Assembly: GCF_021391495.1 (NCBI RefSeq)
Contig: NZ_CP090063.1
Span: 1,736,001-1,800,000, forward strand
DNA length: 64,000 bases
Source of the DNA: Amycolatopsis acidiphila
Lineage (GTDB): Bacteria; Actinomycetota; Actinomycetes; Mycobacteriales; Pseudonocardiaceae
Direction of reading: 5' to 3'
Positions 52,185 to 61,051 of the stretch are shown here, piece by piece; within the stretch, counting starts at the first letter, position 1; the number at the start of each line of letters is the position of its first letter. Both the position numbers and the translations under genes were made by a program. Below the pieces are notes generated by a model. That model was given only the letters and a program-made list of their open reading frames with translations. It had not been told where the DNA came from and did no database searches.

Positions 52185-52746
52185 GCCTGTTCCGGATGCG
52201 GATTCATGGGCACTGCTGGATTCCGCGCGACGCGGTGATCTCGAAGCGGTCGCCGTTCTCTATCGCATGCACGCCGGAGCCGTATGGCGTTATATCCGGC
52301 CGAGGGTGAGTAGCCAGGACCTTGCCGACGACTTCACCAGCGAGGTGTTCGTCCGGATGATGCGGTCAATGGGGTCAGTGCGCTACCAGAAAGGCAAGTT
52401 CCTCGGCTGGCTGATCACGATCGGCCGCAACATCGTCTTCGACTACACGAAATCTCGGTACCACCGATCGATCATTCCGATGAGCATCCTCCCGGATATC
52501 GCCGGGTCGGAGCCCAGCACGGAAGAGATCGTGCTGCGGCGCCGGCTGTGCGAAATGGTCTGGAGCGGTCTGTCCCGGCTCGCTCCGGACCAACGGGCTT
52601 GTCTCCAGATGCGGTTTTTCGAGGGGCGCTCGGTGGCGGAGGCAGCAGCCGCGCTGGGTCGTAGCGAAGGCGCCTTGCGTCAGCTGCAGTTGAGGGCGAT
52701 GCGCAACCTGGCGAACCTCCTGGAACCGGAGGCGATTTCGGCGTGA
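52135..52746 (+). CDS. RNA polymerase sigma factor, ECF-like
   Basis: The 203-residue protein has sigma-70 region 2 (AVLYRMHAGAVWRYIRPRV, DLADDFTSEVFVRMM, GWLITIGRNIVFDY) and region 4 (LAPDQRACLQMRFFEGRSVA, then LGRSEGALRQLQLRAMRNL). It starts with ATG-ATG inside the last 50 bases of the dehydrogenase gene; GAGGG lies 3 bases before the first ATG and 6 before the second (52138), giving translational coupling. No anti-sigma gene is evident; the small membrane protein that follows could serve that role or be unrelated. It probably directs transcription of the mce operon or its own cluster. Confidence 0.9.
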   Translation: MMISCPAAISAASSASEPVPDADSWALLDSARRGDLEAVAVLYRMHAGAVWRYIRPRVSSQDLADDFTSEVFVRMMRSMGSVRYQKGKFLGWLITIGRNIVFDYTKSRYHRSIIPMSILPDIAGSEPSTEEIVLRRRLCEMVWSGLSRLAPDQRACLQMRFFEGRSVAEAAAALGRSEGALRQLQLRAMRNLANLLEPEAISA

Positions 52747-52763
52747 TGGAAGGAGAACGGGCG

Positions 52764-53165
52764 ATGCGAACGACAGGCCGGAACCAGACCAACGCAGCGA
52801 TGTGGGGCGGGATAGACGCCGGCGCGTTGATTCGAGGCTGTTCCCAAGGGTTCACCGCTCTCGTGCTTGGCGGGTTGTTCATGCCGCTGGCGGTACGGAT
52901 CCCGGTGGTCGGTCCCTTCTGGCTGACAGTCGTGGCCGTGGTCGCCTTCGCGGTCGCGGGTACTCGTATCGGCGGCAGTCGGTGGCCGCCATTGCAGGGC
53001 GCGGCTGCCGCCGTCGGGTCCTACATCCTGGTCTTGCCGCTGGTGCTCGCCGGCGGCGCCGGAAGTGCCGAGTTCGAGCAGATTGGACTGACCTCGGCTG
53101 CCGCGCTCGTGGTCGGTGCCGTCGCCGGCCTCGCGGTCGCCCTGCGACGGAGGGGCCGGACATGA
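52764..53165 (+). CDS. Small membrane protein of unknown function
   Basis: The 133-residue product has four hydrophobic helices at about residues 25-45, 50-68, 78-97 and 105-128, with a basic tail. ATG at 52764 has AAGGAGAA about 7 bases upstream; a GTG at 52743 would overlap the sigma gene. It overlaps the first YrbE permease gene by 4 bases, so it belongs to the mce operon. Confidence 0.75.
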   Translation: MRTTGRNQTNAAMWGGIDAGALIRGCSQGFTALVLGGLFMPLAVRIPVVGPFWLTVVAVVAFAVAGTRIGGSRWPPLQGAAAAVGSYILVLPLVLAGGAGSAEFEQIGLTSAAALVVGAVAGLAVALRRRGRT

Positions 53166-53998
53166 CCACGGCCACAGTGGCGAAACCCAAGCGGAAGCCG
53201 GTCACCGGCCGTGTTCTCACTCGGGCGGGCTCCCCGTTCGCGCAGGCCGGCGAGATGCTGCAGCTCGCGGGTGATGTGCTGTGGTCGGCCGTGCGGCATC
53301 CGATCGGCTACTGGGCTTCGCTGCGCGATCAGATGTTCAGCATTCTCAAGCTGTGCTGGCTGCCGATGGCCGTGTCCACGACCGCGTTCGGTCTGGCGGC
53401 ACCCGGTCTGCAGGGCGGCAACATCTTCCTGTTGTTCGGTATTCCGGAGCGGCTGGGCTCGTTCTTCATCATGGCGAGCGTGCGCGAGTTCGCCCCGTGG
53501 ATCAACGCGATGGTGGTGGCAGGGGTGGTCGGCACGGCGATGACAGCTGACCTCGGCGCCCGGCGCATCCGGGAAGAGATCGATGCGATGGAGGTACTCG
53601 GCGTCGACCCGATCCGGGACCTGGTCCTGCCGCGGGTGCTTGCGGTGACCTTCATGACCGGGCTGATGGACCTGGTGGCGCTGGTGTTCGGCGTCGTCGG
53701 CGGCTATCTCGCCGGTGTCGTGATCTTCGGCGCGAACCAGGGGAGCTTTTTCGCCAGTTTCTTCGACAACGCCACCACCACGGACATCTGGGGCAGCGTC
53801 GCCAAGACAACCGTGTTCGGCTTCATCATCGGCGTGGTCTGCTGTTACAAGGGGGTCCATGTCAAAGGCGGTCCGATCGGGGTCGGCCGCGCCGTCAACC
53901 AGGCCGTGGTGAGCGCTTTCGCCGCCATCTGGATCATCAACTACGTCTTCACGACCATCCTGCTCGGGCTGAATCCGCAGATGCAGGTCTACAAGTAG
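53162..53998 (+). CDS. yrbEA: MlaE/YrbE-type permease A of the mce transporter
   Basis: The 278-residue membrane protein has five or six helices and the MlaE signature EIDAMEVLGVDPIRDLVLPR near residues 137-156, preceded by VVGTAMTADLGARRIREE. It forms the channel with YrbEB in the inner membrane and couples to the ATPase encoded downstream. In actinobacteria such complexes import lipids or sterols. The start overlaps the previous stop in ATGA. Confidence 0.93.
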   Translation: MTTATVAKPKRKPVTGRVLTRAGSPFAQAGEMLQLAGDVLWSAVRHPIGYWASLRDQMFSILKLCWLPMAVSTTAFGLAAPGLQGGNIFLLFGIPERLGSFFIMASVREFAPWINAMVVAGVVGTAMTADLGARRIREEIDAMEVLGVDPIRDLVLPRVLAVTFMTGLMDLVALVFGVVGGYLAGVVIFGANQGSFFASFFDNATTTDIWGSVAKTTVFGFIIGVVCCYKGVHVKGGPIGVGRAVNQAVVSAFAAIWIINYVFTTILLGLNPQMQVYK

Positions 53999-54007
53999 GG
54001 CCGCCGC

Positions 54008-54871
54008 ATGTCGATCGAAGAAGACCGCAGCACAGTGCGCATTTCGCGCGCGCCGAAGCCGCCCGACGTACACGTTTCCGCGGCGGGAGTCGGTAGGAAA
54101 GTGCGCGACGCGATCGCCACCGGAGGCGAGATCGCACGATTTTCCGGACAGACCGCTCGGGCGCTACCCGAGGTCCGCCGTTATTTCTCGGAGATCTTTC
54201 ACCAGTCCGGCATTCTCATCCTTTCCAGCGGCCTGATCATCTGGATGATGCAGTTCGTCATGGGCTCGGTGTGCGGGCTGGAGGCGAGCTACACGCTCAA
54301 GCAGATCGGCGCCCCGATCTACAGCGGCATCTTCAACACCTACTGCGGTACCCGGGAGATGGCCCCGTACATGTGGGGCTACATCTTCGCGGCGAAGGTC
54401 GGCTGTGGCCTGGTCGCCGAGATCGGGTCGATGCGCATCGCGGAGGAGATCGACGCGATGGAGGTCATGGGGATCCGGTCGCGCAGCTACCTGGTGGGTA
54501 CTCGCGTCGTGGCGACCTGGATCGCCATGCCGTTGCTGTTCACCGTGGGGCTCGGCCTGATGTATCTCTCGATGTACCTCGTGACGGTCGTGCAGTTGCA
54601 CGGTGTCTCATCTGGTGGCTACCTCTACACGTTCTGGCTGTTCCAGAACCCCTTGGACTTCCTGTACTCCCTCGCCAAGGCGATGGCGATGGGCACCGTC
54701 GTCGTGTTCGTCGGCTGCTACTACGGGTACACCGCCGGCGGCGGACCCGTTGGCGTCGGCAAGAACACGGCGAAATCCATGATGCTGTCGATGGTTCTGA
54801 TCCACATCGTGGGTCTGCTCGGCACCCAGTTGTTCTGGGGCCTCAGTCCGAACGCGCCTATCGCGAACTAG
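54008..54871 (+). CDS. yrbEB: MlaE/YrbE-type permease B of the mce transporter
   Basis: The 287-residue partner permease has the same signature (EIGSMRIAEEIDAMEVMGIR, SYLVGTRVVATW) near residues 137-167 and a longer charged N-terminus of about 60 residues. It starts 9 bases after YrbEA. The GGGPVGVGKNTAKSM stretch near the C-terminus parallels GGPIGVGRAVNQAV in YrbEA. Confidence 0.93.
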   Translation: MSIEEDRSTVRISRAPKPPDVHVSAAGVGRKVRDAIATGGEIARFSGQTARALPEVRRYFSEIFHQSGILILSSGLIIWMMQFVMGSVCGLEASYTLKQIGAPIYSGIFNTYCGTREMAPYMWGYIFAAKVGCGLVAEIGSMRIAEEIDAMEVMGIRSRSYLVGTRVVATWIAMPLLFTVGLGLMYLSMYLVTVVQLHGVSSGGYLYTFWLFQNPLDFLYSLAKAMAMGTVVVFVGCYYGYTAGGGPVGVGKNTAKSMMLSMVLIHIVGLLGTQLFWGLSPNAPIAN

Positions 54872-54919
54872 CTGTCCCCGCCCGATGTTCATCAGCTTTG
54901 CCGACGACGAGGAGGTCCG

Positions 54920-55774
54920 GTGAAGTCCGGAAGCGCGAAGACCACGACCGCACAGGCGATACCCGCACCGGATTCGACGATTCCGCTCGGGCGCACCACC
55001 GGCCTGGCGGCCGGCCGACCGGCGCACACGATGCAGGTGCGCGACGTGCGCAAAGCCTTCGGCGATTTCCACGTTCTCAACGGGCTCAACCTGGAATTCG
55101 CCAATGACGCGATCACGACCGTGCTGGGACCGTCGGGCACAGGCAAGAGCGTGCTCATCAAACACCTCGTCGGGCTGCTCGAGCCGGACGGCGGGGAAGT
55201 GCTGATCTTCGGCAAGGACATCTGGCGGATCAGCGAGCACGAGCGCTACGAACTGCGCAAGCGATTCGGTGTGTTGTTCCAGGACGGTGCTCTGTTCGGC
55301 TCGATGAACATCTACGACAACGTCGCGTTCCCGCTGCGCAAGCACACTGATCTCGCGGAGACCGAGATCGAGGAGATCGTGATGGAGCGGCTGATCGAGG
55401 TGGGCCTGGAGGCCGCGTTGACCAAGAATCCCAGTGAGATCTCCGGCGGGATGCGCAAACGCGCCGGGTTCGCCAGGGCGCTGGTGATGAACCCGGAGAT
55501 CGTGTTGTTCGACGAACCGGATTCCGGCCTGGATCCGGTACGCACCAGTCTGTTGTGCGACCTGATCCTGCAGATGCACGAACGGCACAAGGGGACCTAC
55601 CTCGTGGTCACCCACGACATTCGCAGCGCCCGCAAGGTCAGCGATTATGTCGGCTTGATCTGGAAAGGCAAGGTGGTGCACTACGGGGAGGCCGAGGAAG
55701 CTTTCGCTTCCCGGGACCCATTCGTGCGGCAGTTCCTCGCGGGTGACTCCGCGGGCCCGTTGGGGATGGACTGA
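54920..55774 (+). CDS. mceG: ABC transporter ATPase of the mce system (MceG/Mkl type)
   Basis: The 284-residue ATPase has Walker A GPSGTGKS near residue 74, Q-loop FQDGALFGSM, signature SEISGGMRKRAGFARAL, Walker B VLFDEPDSGLDP and H-loop VVTHD. The ISGGMRKR signature is characteristic of Mkl/MlaF-type lipid importers. It begins with GTG after GAGG. In mycobacteria one mceG gene serves several mce operons from elsewhere, so its place inside this operon is notable. Confidence 0.94.
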   Translation: MKSGSAKTTTAQAIPAPDSTIPLGRTTGLAAGRPAHTMQVRDVRKAFGDFHVLNGLNLEFANDAITTVLGPSGTGKSVLIKHLVGLLEPDGGEVLIFGKDIWRISEHERYELRKRFGVLFQDGALFGSMNIYDNVAFPLRKHTDLAETEIEEIVMERLIEVGLEAALTKNPSEISGGMRKRAGFARALVMNPEIVLFDEPDSGLDPVRTSLLCDLILQMHERHKGTYLVVTHDIRSARKVSDYVGLIWKGKVVHYGEAEEAFASRDPFVRQFLAGDSAGPLGMD

Positions 55775-55779
55775 TCCGC

Positions 55780-57009
55780 GTGCGCCGAGTTTTGATCATC
55801 GGAGTGCTCGCCGCTGTCGTACTCGCGGGCGTGATCTGGACCGCGGCGGGCAGCCGGGTCTACCACGTCGGAGTCGTGCTGGCGTCAGCGACGAATCTGC
55901 ACGACGGCGGCGAGGTGACGATCAACGGGTTCTCAGCCGGCAAAGTCGATTCGATTTCGGTCCAGGACGGGAAGGCGATGGTCCGGCTGGCACTTGACGA
56001 GAACAGGTCGCCGCTGCACGACGGTGCCAAGGTGACGGTGGAGTGGAAAGCGCTCCTGGGCGAGCGCTGGATCGAGATCAAGGACGGCGCGCCGGCCAAC
56101 GCGACGATCCCCGACGGCGGAATGCTCCCCGGTTCACAAGCCACACCGACGAATCTGGACGACGTGCTGGCCGCACTGGACAAGCCGACCCGTGACCACC
56201 TGTCGTCGCTGGTGAACCAGCTCGACCAGACCGTGCACGGGAACGAGCAGAACGCGAATGCGACACTGCGGACCGCGGGGCCTGCGTTGTCGGCGTTGGG
56301 CCAGGTGCTAAGCGGGGTCGGCCGCGACGGCCCTGCGATCCGCGATCTGGTCACCCAGGTCAACACCATGGTCGGGACCCTGTCCCAGCACGACAGCGAC
56401 GTGCGGGCGATCGTCGACTCCCTGTCGAAGACGGCCTCTTTGACCGTGCAGCAGCGACAGCAGCTGTCGAGCGCGCTCGAACTGCTGCCGGGAACTTTGG
56501 ACACGGCGAACCGCGTGCTGGGGAACGTGCCGGCGACGACGGACAAGGCCGTTCCGCTGCTGCAGGACCTGCGTCCGGCGACACAACAGCTGCCCTCGGT
56601 GGCGCAGCGGCTTTCGCCGGTGCTGCAACAGATTCCGCCGTTGCTGGACAAGCTGGCCCCGACCTTGGGTAGCGCGAACCAGCTGCTGGACAACACCCCG
56701 GGGTTGCTCGATGTCGCGCACCAGACCGTACCCGGAGTCGCGAGCACTGCCAGCTACCTGGGGCCGGTGCTGAACTATCTCCGTCCCTACACCCCCGAAC
56801 TCGCCGGCTGGGTGTCGGAATGGACATCGAACGGCGGCAACTACGACGCCAACGGCCACTTCGTCCGGTTCTACCTGCAGGAGGGGGCCACGACGTTCGC
56901 CGACAACCCGGGGGTTCTGCCACCGGGAACGCAGAACGACGATTATCCACTGCCCGGCGCAAATGCGAACCAGCCGTGGCGGGACGCTTGGGGGAGTGGG
57001 GTGCGATGA
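55780..57009 (+). CDS. mceA: MCE family protein, first of six (MceA position)
   Basis: The 409-residue protein has an N-terminal membrane helix (VLIIGVLAAVVLAGVIW) and an MCE domain at about residues 28-110 (GEVTINGFSAGKVDSISV, WKALLGERWIEIK). A long helical region of Leu/Gln-rich segments follows, which would form the tunnel through the cell envelope. GTG start, 5 bases after the ATPase gene. No lipobox is present. Confidence 0.9.
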   Translation: MRRVLIIGVLAAVVLAGVIWTAAGSRVYHVGVVLASATNLHDGGEVTINGFSAGKVDSISVQDGKAMVRLALDENRSPLHDGAKVTVEWKALLGERWIEIKDGAPANATIPDGGMLPGSQATPTNLDDVLAALDKPTRDHLSSLVNQLDQTVHGNEQNANATLRTAGPALSALGQVLSGVGRDGPAIRDLVTQVNTMVGTLSQHDSDVRAIVDSLSKTASLTVQQRQQLSSALELLPGTLDTANRVLGNVPATTDKAVPLLQDLRPATQQLPSVAQRLSPVLQQIPPLLDKLAPTLGSANQLLDNTPGLLDVAHQTVPGVASTASYLGPVLNYLRPYTPELAGWVSEWTSNGGNYDANGHFVRFYLQEGATTFADNPGVLPPGTQNDDYPLPGANANQPWRDAWGSGVR

Positions 57010-58397
57010 ACCGGATCGGCTCCTGGGCGAAGGCCCGGTTGCGACTGCTGAGCGTGGTCGTTGTCGCGCTGGTCGGACTCGGCTGGTCGATCATGGGTGC
57101 GGGAACCACCGACCGACACGAGCCACAAACCGTGGTGGCGCAGTTCGCGGACGCCAGCCCGCTGCTGGTGGGCAACGACGTCAAAGTAGACGGTGTTGTT
57201 GTCGGCGAAGTGACCGCGATGTCTGTTGTGGACAGCCACGCCGATGTTTCGTTCACCGTGGACGAGCGCGCGCTGCCGCTGCACACCGACGCCACCGCCA
57301 GTGTTCGCCCGGTGAGCTTGCTCGGCGAGCGCTTTCTGGACATCGGACGTGGCAGTCCGTCGGCGCCGGTGTTGCCGCAGGGCGGCGTGATTCCGCTGGC
57401 ACACACCACTCAGAACACCGACCTCGATCAGGTGCTCAACGTGCTCGACAACAACACCGGGGATGCTCTTGCCGCTCTGGTCACGATGTTGGGACAGGGA
57501 ATGCAGGGCAACGGCGCCAATGTCGCGGACACGATCAAAGCGCTGGCTCCGGCGATGACCGACGCGAGTGGTCTCGCGCAGGTACTCAACGAGCAGAACA
57601 CGACGCTGAACCGGCTGGTGGACAACGTCGAGCCGGTCGCGCAGTCGCTCGCTCGGGATGACGGCCGCACGCTGGACTCATTGGTCGGGTCGACCCATGA
57701 TCTCCTCGCCACGGCGGCAGGCCGGCAGCAGCAGCTGCAGCAAACGCTGGTCCAGTTGCCCACGACCCTGTCCGAGGCGCGCTCGACGCTCTCCCAGCTC
57801 GCCGGAACGGCGAACGCGGCGACCCCTGTGCTTGCCGACATCCGCCCGGTGACCGGGAATCTCCAGTCGATCAGCGACGAGATCACTCGGTTCACCGAGA
57901 GCGCCGACCCGGCGCTGACCCATGCGCAGCCGGTACTCGACAAGGCGCAGGCACTGCTCGACGCGGCACGACCGGTGACGCAGGAACTGCTGAAGGCGAG
58001 CCCGCCGCTACGAGCGGACGCGGCGGCGCTCAAGCCGGTCGTGAACAACCTGGCGGACAACATCGACGACGTCATGAACTTCGTCCGGGGCTGGGCGCTG
58101 AGCACCAATGGCAGTGACGGCCTGTCCCATTACTTCCGGGCGTTGGTGATCGTCGACCCGAAGATCGTCACCGGGCTCTTGCCGACGAGTTCGGGGCAGT
58201 CGCCGCAGCCGGTCCCCGCCTCGGCACCGGGGCCGTCGCCCGCTGGTGTCGCTCCGACCGTGGTTCCCGGGCAGAACGGCTCAGGAGGACTGCTGGGCGG
58301 ACTGCTGTCGCCGAAGACCGGTCCGGACGGGAGCGTTACCGGCATGTCGCAGGGCCAAGAGAGCGGCGCGCTGCAATTCCTGCTGGGAGGGAACTGA
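57006..58397 (+). CDS. mceB: MCE family protein, second (MceB position)
   Basis: The 463-residue protein has a signal-anchor at residues 14-30, an MCE domain to about residue 115 (NDVKVDGVVVGEVTAMSV, RPVSLLGERFLDIG) and a long helical part. The tail of about 70 residues is Pro/Gly/Ser-rich (PVPASAPGPSPAGVAPT). The start overlaps the MceA stop by 4 bases. Confidence 0.9.
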   Translation: MNRIGSWAKARLRLLSVVVVALVGLGWSIMGAGTTDRHEPQTVVAQFADASPLLVGNDVKVDGVVVGEVTAMSVVDSHADVSFTVDERALPLHTDATASVRPVSLLGERFLDIGRGSPSAPVLPQGGVIPLAHTTQNTDLDQVLNVLDNNTGDALAALVTMLGQGMQGNGANVADTIKALAPAMTDASGLAQVLNEQNTTLNRLVDNVEPVAQSLARDDGRTLDSLVGSTHDLLATAAGRQQQLQQTLVQLPTTLSEARSTLSQLAGTANAATPVLADIRPVTGNLQSISDEITRFTESADPALTHAQPVLDKAQALLDAARPVTQELLKASPPLRADAAALKPVVNNLADNIDDVMNFVRGWALSTNGSDGLSHYFRALVIVDPKIVTGLLPTSSGQSPQPVPASAPGPSPAGVAPTVVPGQNGSGGLLGGLLSPKTGPDGSVTGMSQGQESGALQFLLGGN

Positions 58398-58400
58398 CTG

Positions 58401-59699
58401 ATGGCCAGGAAAAGCGGGAAGTGGGCACGTCGGCGTGCCGTGCTGTTGGGCGCCGCGATCGCAGTGGTGTTCGGGGGTGCGCTCTACATCGCGCTGACAG
58501 CCAGTTCGGGCTTGCCCGGCCAGTCCGGGACAGTGGTGCGCGCCGCGTTCGACGATGTCGGTGCGCTGCGTGAGGGCGATGACGTCCGGATCGCGAATGT
58601 ACGGGTGGGCCAGGTGAGTGCCATCGACTTGGTCGCGGGAAAGCCTCAAGTCACCATGCGGCTGGACGACGACCGACCGGTGTACCGCGACGCATCCGCG
58701 GTCACCGCATCGGTCGGGGCACGCTCGGCGCTGGGGCAGAAGTATGTCGATCTGAACCCCGGAGCACCACAAGCAGGCAGGCTCGACCCGGCCACCGTGA
58801 TCCCTGCGACCAAGACGGTGGGTGCGCAAGAGCTCTCGGACGTGCTGGCAGTGCTCGACGCACCGACTCGGCAGGCACTCGGCTCGACGATCCGGGAGAC
58901 CGGTGGCGGGGCGGCGGGGCACGTGCAGGACTTTTCGGACGGGGCCGGCGCGCTGCCCGCGATCCTGCCGGACCTGGGTACGGTGTCGCGAGCGTTGACC
59001 GCCGGATCCGGGCAGGATCTGACTCGCCTGCTGCAGGTGGCCGACCGGTTTTCCGGGGAGTTCGACGGGCGGCAGCAGCAACTCGGTGAGCTGGCTGGGC
59101 GGCTGGATACCACGCTGCGCGCGCTCGACGTCGACGGCGGGAAACCACTGGGTGAAACGCTGGACCGGGCACCGGACACCCTGGCGAAGGTCCGTGGTGC
59201 GTTGCAGGACCTGCGACAACCACTGTCCGATGCGGACGCCGCGATCACCACGTTGCGGCCGGGCGCGAATGCGCTCGGCAAAGCGACTCCCGATGTCCGC
59301 GGTGTGTTGCGCGAAAGCATCCCGCCGTTGCGGCGGCTGCCCGGGGTCGCCGATCAGGCGCAGCCCGCGGTCGACGCACTGACCGCGACCCTGACCGACG
59401 CGCGGCCGCTGGCGCCGATGGTGACCAGCGCGGTCGGGGCGGCGCGGGAGCCGCTGTCGCAGATCGCGCCCTACTCACCGGAGATCTCCGCGTTCTTCTC
59501 CGATTTCGCCGACGCCATGCAATACGGCGACGCGGCCGGGCACTACCTCCGGATCTACCCACCGATCGACACCGAATCGGTGACCGGCTTGGTCGGCTTG
59601 AAGGACCCGACCGTGGCCCGTGACCCGTATGCCCCGCCGGGCGCGACAGGCGGACAGCGCCGCAACTCACCGATCGGGAGCCAGGGGGCGGGCCGATGA
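58401..59699 (+). CDS. mceC: MCE family protein, third (MceC position)
   Basis: The 432-residue protein carries an N-terminal helix (VLLGAAIAVVFGGALYIAL), the MCE domain (GDDVRIANVRVGQVSAIDLV, ARSALGQKYVDLNPG) and a helical tunnel region. It ends in a Pro/Gly-rich segment and overlaps the next gene by 4 bases. ATG lies 3 bases after the MceB stop, preceded by GGGAGGG. Confidence 0.9.
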   Translation: MARKSGKWARRRAVLLGAAIAVVFGGALYIALTASSGLPGQSGTVVRAAFDDVGALREGDDVRIANVRVGQVSAIDLVAGKPQVTMRLDDDRPVYRDASAVTASVGARSALGQKYVDLNPGAPQAGRLDPATVIPATKTVGAQELSDVLAVLDAPTRQALGSTIRETGGGAAGHVQDFSDGAGALPAILPDLGTVSRALTAGSGQDLTRLLQVADRFSGEFDGRQQQLGELAGRLDTTLRALDVDGGKPLGETLDRAPDTLAKVRGALQDLRQPLSDADAAITTLRPGANALGKATPDVRGVLRESIPPLRRLPGVADQAQPAVDALTATLTDARPLAPMVTSAVGAAREPLSQIAPYSPEISAFFSDFADAMQYGDAAGHYLRIYPPIDTESVTGLVGLKDPTVARDPYAPPGATGGQRRNSPIGSQGAGR

Positions 59700-61051
59700 C
59701 CAAGACCGTGCTTCGCAAGCTTTTCGGTGGCAAGAACGCGGACGGTTCCCACAGGGGGTTCTCGCCGGTCAAGCTCGGGGTCTTCTTCATCGTGCTCGTG
59801 CTCGTCGTCGGTGCCGGCCTGTTCGGCAAATCGCGGATCGTGACGACACTGCGCCCCGGCGACACGATCACGGTGCACTTCGCCCGTGACTACAAGTTGC
59901 AGTCCTATCAGTCCCAGGTCAAGGTCGCGTTCGCGCCCGTCGGCACGGTCACCGGGGTCGAGGAGCAGAACGACGGCAGCGCGGTCGTCTCGATCAAACT
60001 GGACAAGGGAACGCTGCAGAAACTGCGCTCCCAGCCGACCGCAGTGATCCGCCCGACCACTCTGCTCGGCGGCAGCTATTTCGTCGATCTGCAGCCTGGT
60101 GGTCCTCCGGGCGACCTGGCCGGGGGCACCATCCCGGTGGAGCGGACTCAGCTCCCGGTGGAACTGGGCCAGGTGGCCAACACGTTGCAGCCCGATGCAC
60201 TGGCCGGCCTCCAGCACACCGTCGGCGATGTCGACCAGACCTTGCGCGACGGCGGGCAGCAAGCAGTCGACCAGCTCCTCGCGGATGCTCCGGACGTGCT
60301 CGGACCGGCGGCGAACGTGCTCGACGCGGCACGTGGGCAGCACCCGGGCAGCGATCTGCCGAACCTGGTCACCGGGCTGGAGTCCACCTCGGCGCGGTTG
60401 TCCGAGCACCAGGGACAGTTGGACGCGATCGTGTCGAATCTGAACACGACCGCCTCGACGCTCGGTGAGGACAGCAGTCAGCTCGCCGCGACGATCAGGG
60501 ATCTGCCCGCTACGCTGCGATCCGCGAACACGGGCTTGCAACGGCTCGACACCAGCCTCGGCAAGCTGCGCGACACCTCGGACGACGCACGTCCTGTGGC
60601 GCAGCAGCTGTCCTCCGCCCTGACCCACCTCGACCCGGTGCTCACCAGGGCCGAACCGTTCGTGCGGCAAACCGATGCACTACTCGGCGACGCCGAACCG
60701 CTCGTCCGCCAGCTCATTCCGGTCAGTCAGGAGGCGACCGGAGTGCTCACGGACATCCGCGGACCGGTGCTGGACCGATTGAACGGCCCGGTCAAGGACT
60801 TCCTGTACAGCACGTACCAGGGCACCGGTGAATACGCGAAGTCCACTTCGGACGTGCCGATGTACAAGGAGATCGCTGGTGCGGTGACGAACTTGGACAA
60901 GACCGGGTCGTTGTTCGACCCCAACGGGCACGCGATCGCGATCCAGGTCGGGTTCGGGCTGGGCACCGCAGGCGGACTGCCGGTGAACCTGCAGAACTTC
61001 CTCGACCGGCTCGAGCAGCAAATCCAGCGCAATCAGCAGGAGGGCCGATGA
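59696..61051 (+). CDS. mceD: MCE family protein, fourth (MceD position)
   Basis: The 451-residue protein has a 22-residue basic head, a membrane helix (LGVFFIVLVLVVGAGLF) and the MCE domain with QVKVAFAPVGTVTGVEEQND and RPTTLLGGSYFVDLQPGG. The long helical region ends with a conserved NGHAIAIQVGFGLG stretch. Overlaps at both ends show tight coupling in the operon. Confidence 0.9.
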   Translation: MTKTVLRKLFGGKNADGSHRGFSPVKLGVFFIVLVLVVGAGLFGKSRIVTTLRPGDTITVHFARDYKLQSYQSQVKVAFAPVGTVTGVEEQNDGSAVVSIKLDKGTLQKLRSQPTAVIRPTTLLGGSYFVDLQPGGPPGDLAGGTIPVERTQLPVELGQVANTLQPDALAGLQHTVGDVDQTLRDGGQQAVDQLLADAPDVLGPAANVLDAARGQHPGSDLPNLVTGLESTSARLSEHQGQLDAIVSNLNTTASTLGEDSSQLAATIRDLPATLRSANTGLQRLDTSLGKLRDTSDDARPVAQQLSSALTHLDPVLTRAEPFVRQTDALLGDAEPLVRQLIPVSQEATGVLTDIRGPVLDRLNGPVKDFLYSTYQGTGEYAKSTSDVPMYKEIAGAVTNLDKTGSLFDPNGHAIAIQVGFGLGTAGGLPVNLQNFLDRLEQQIQRNQQEGR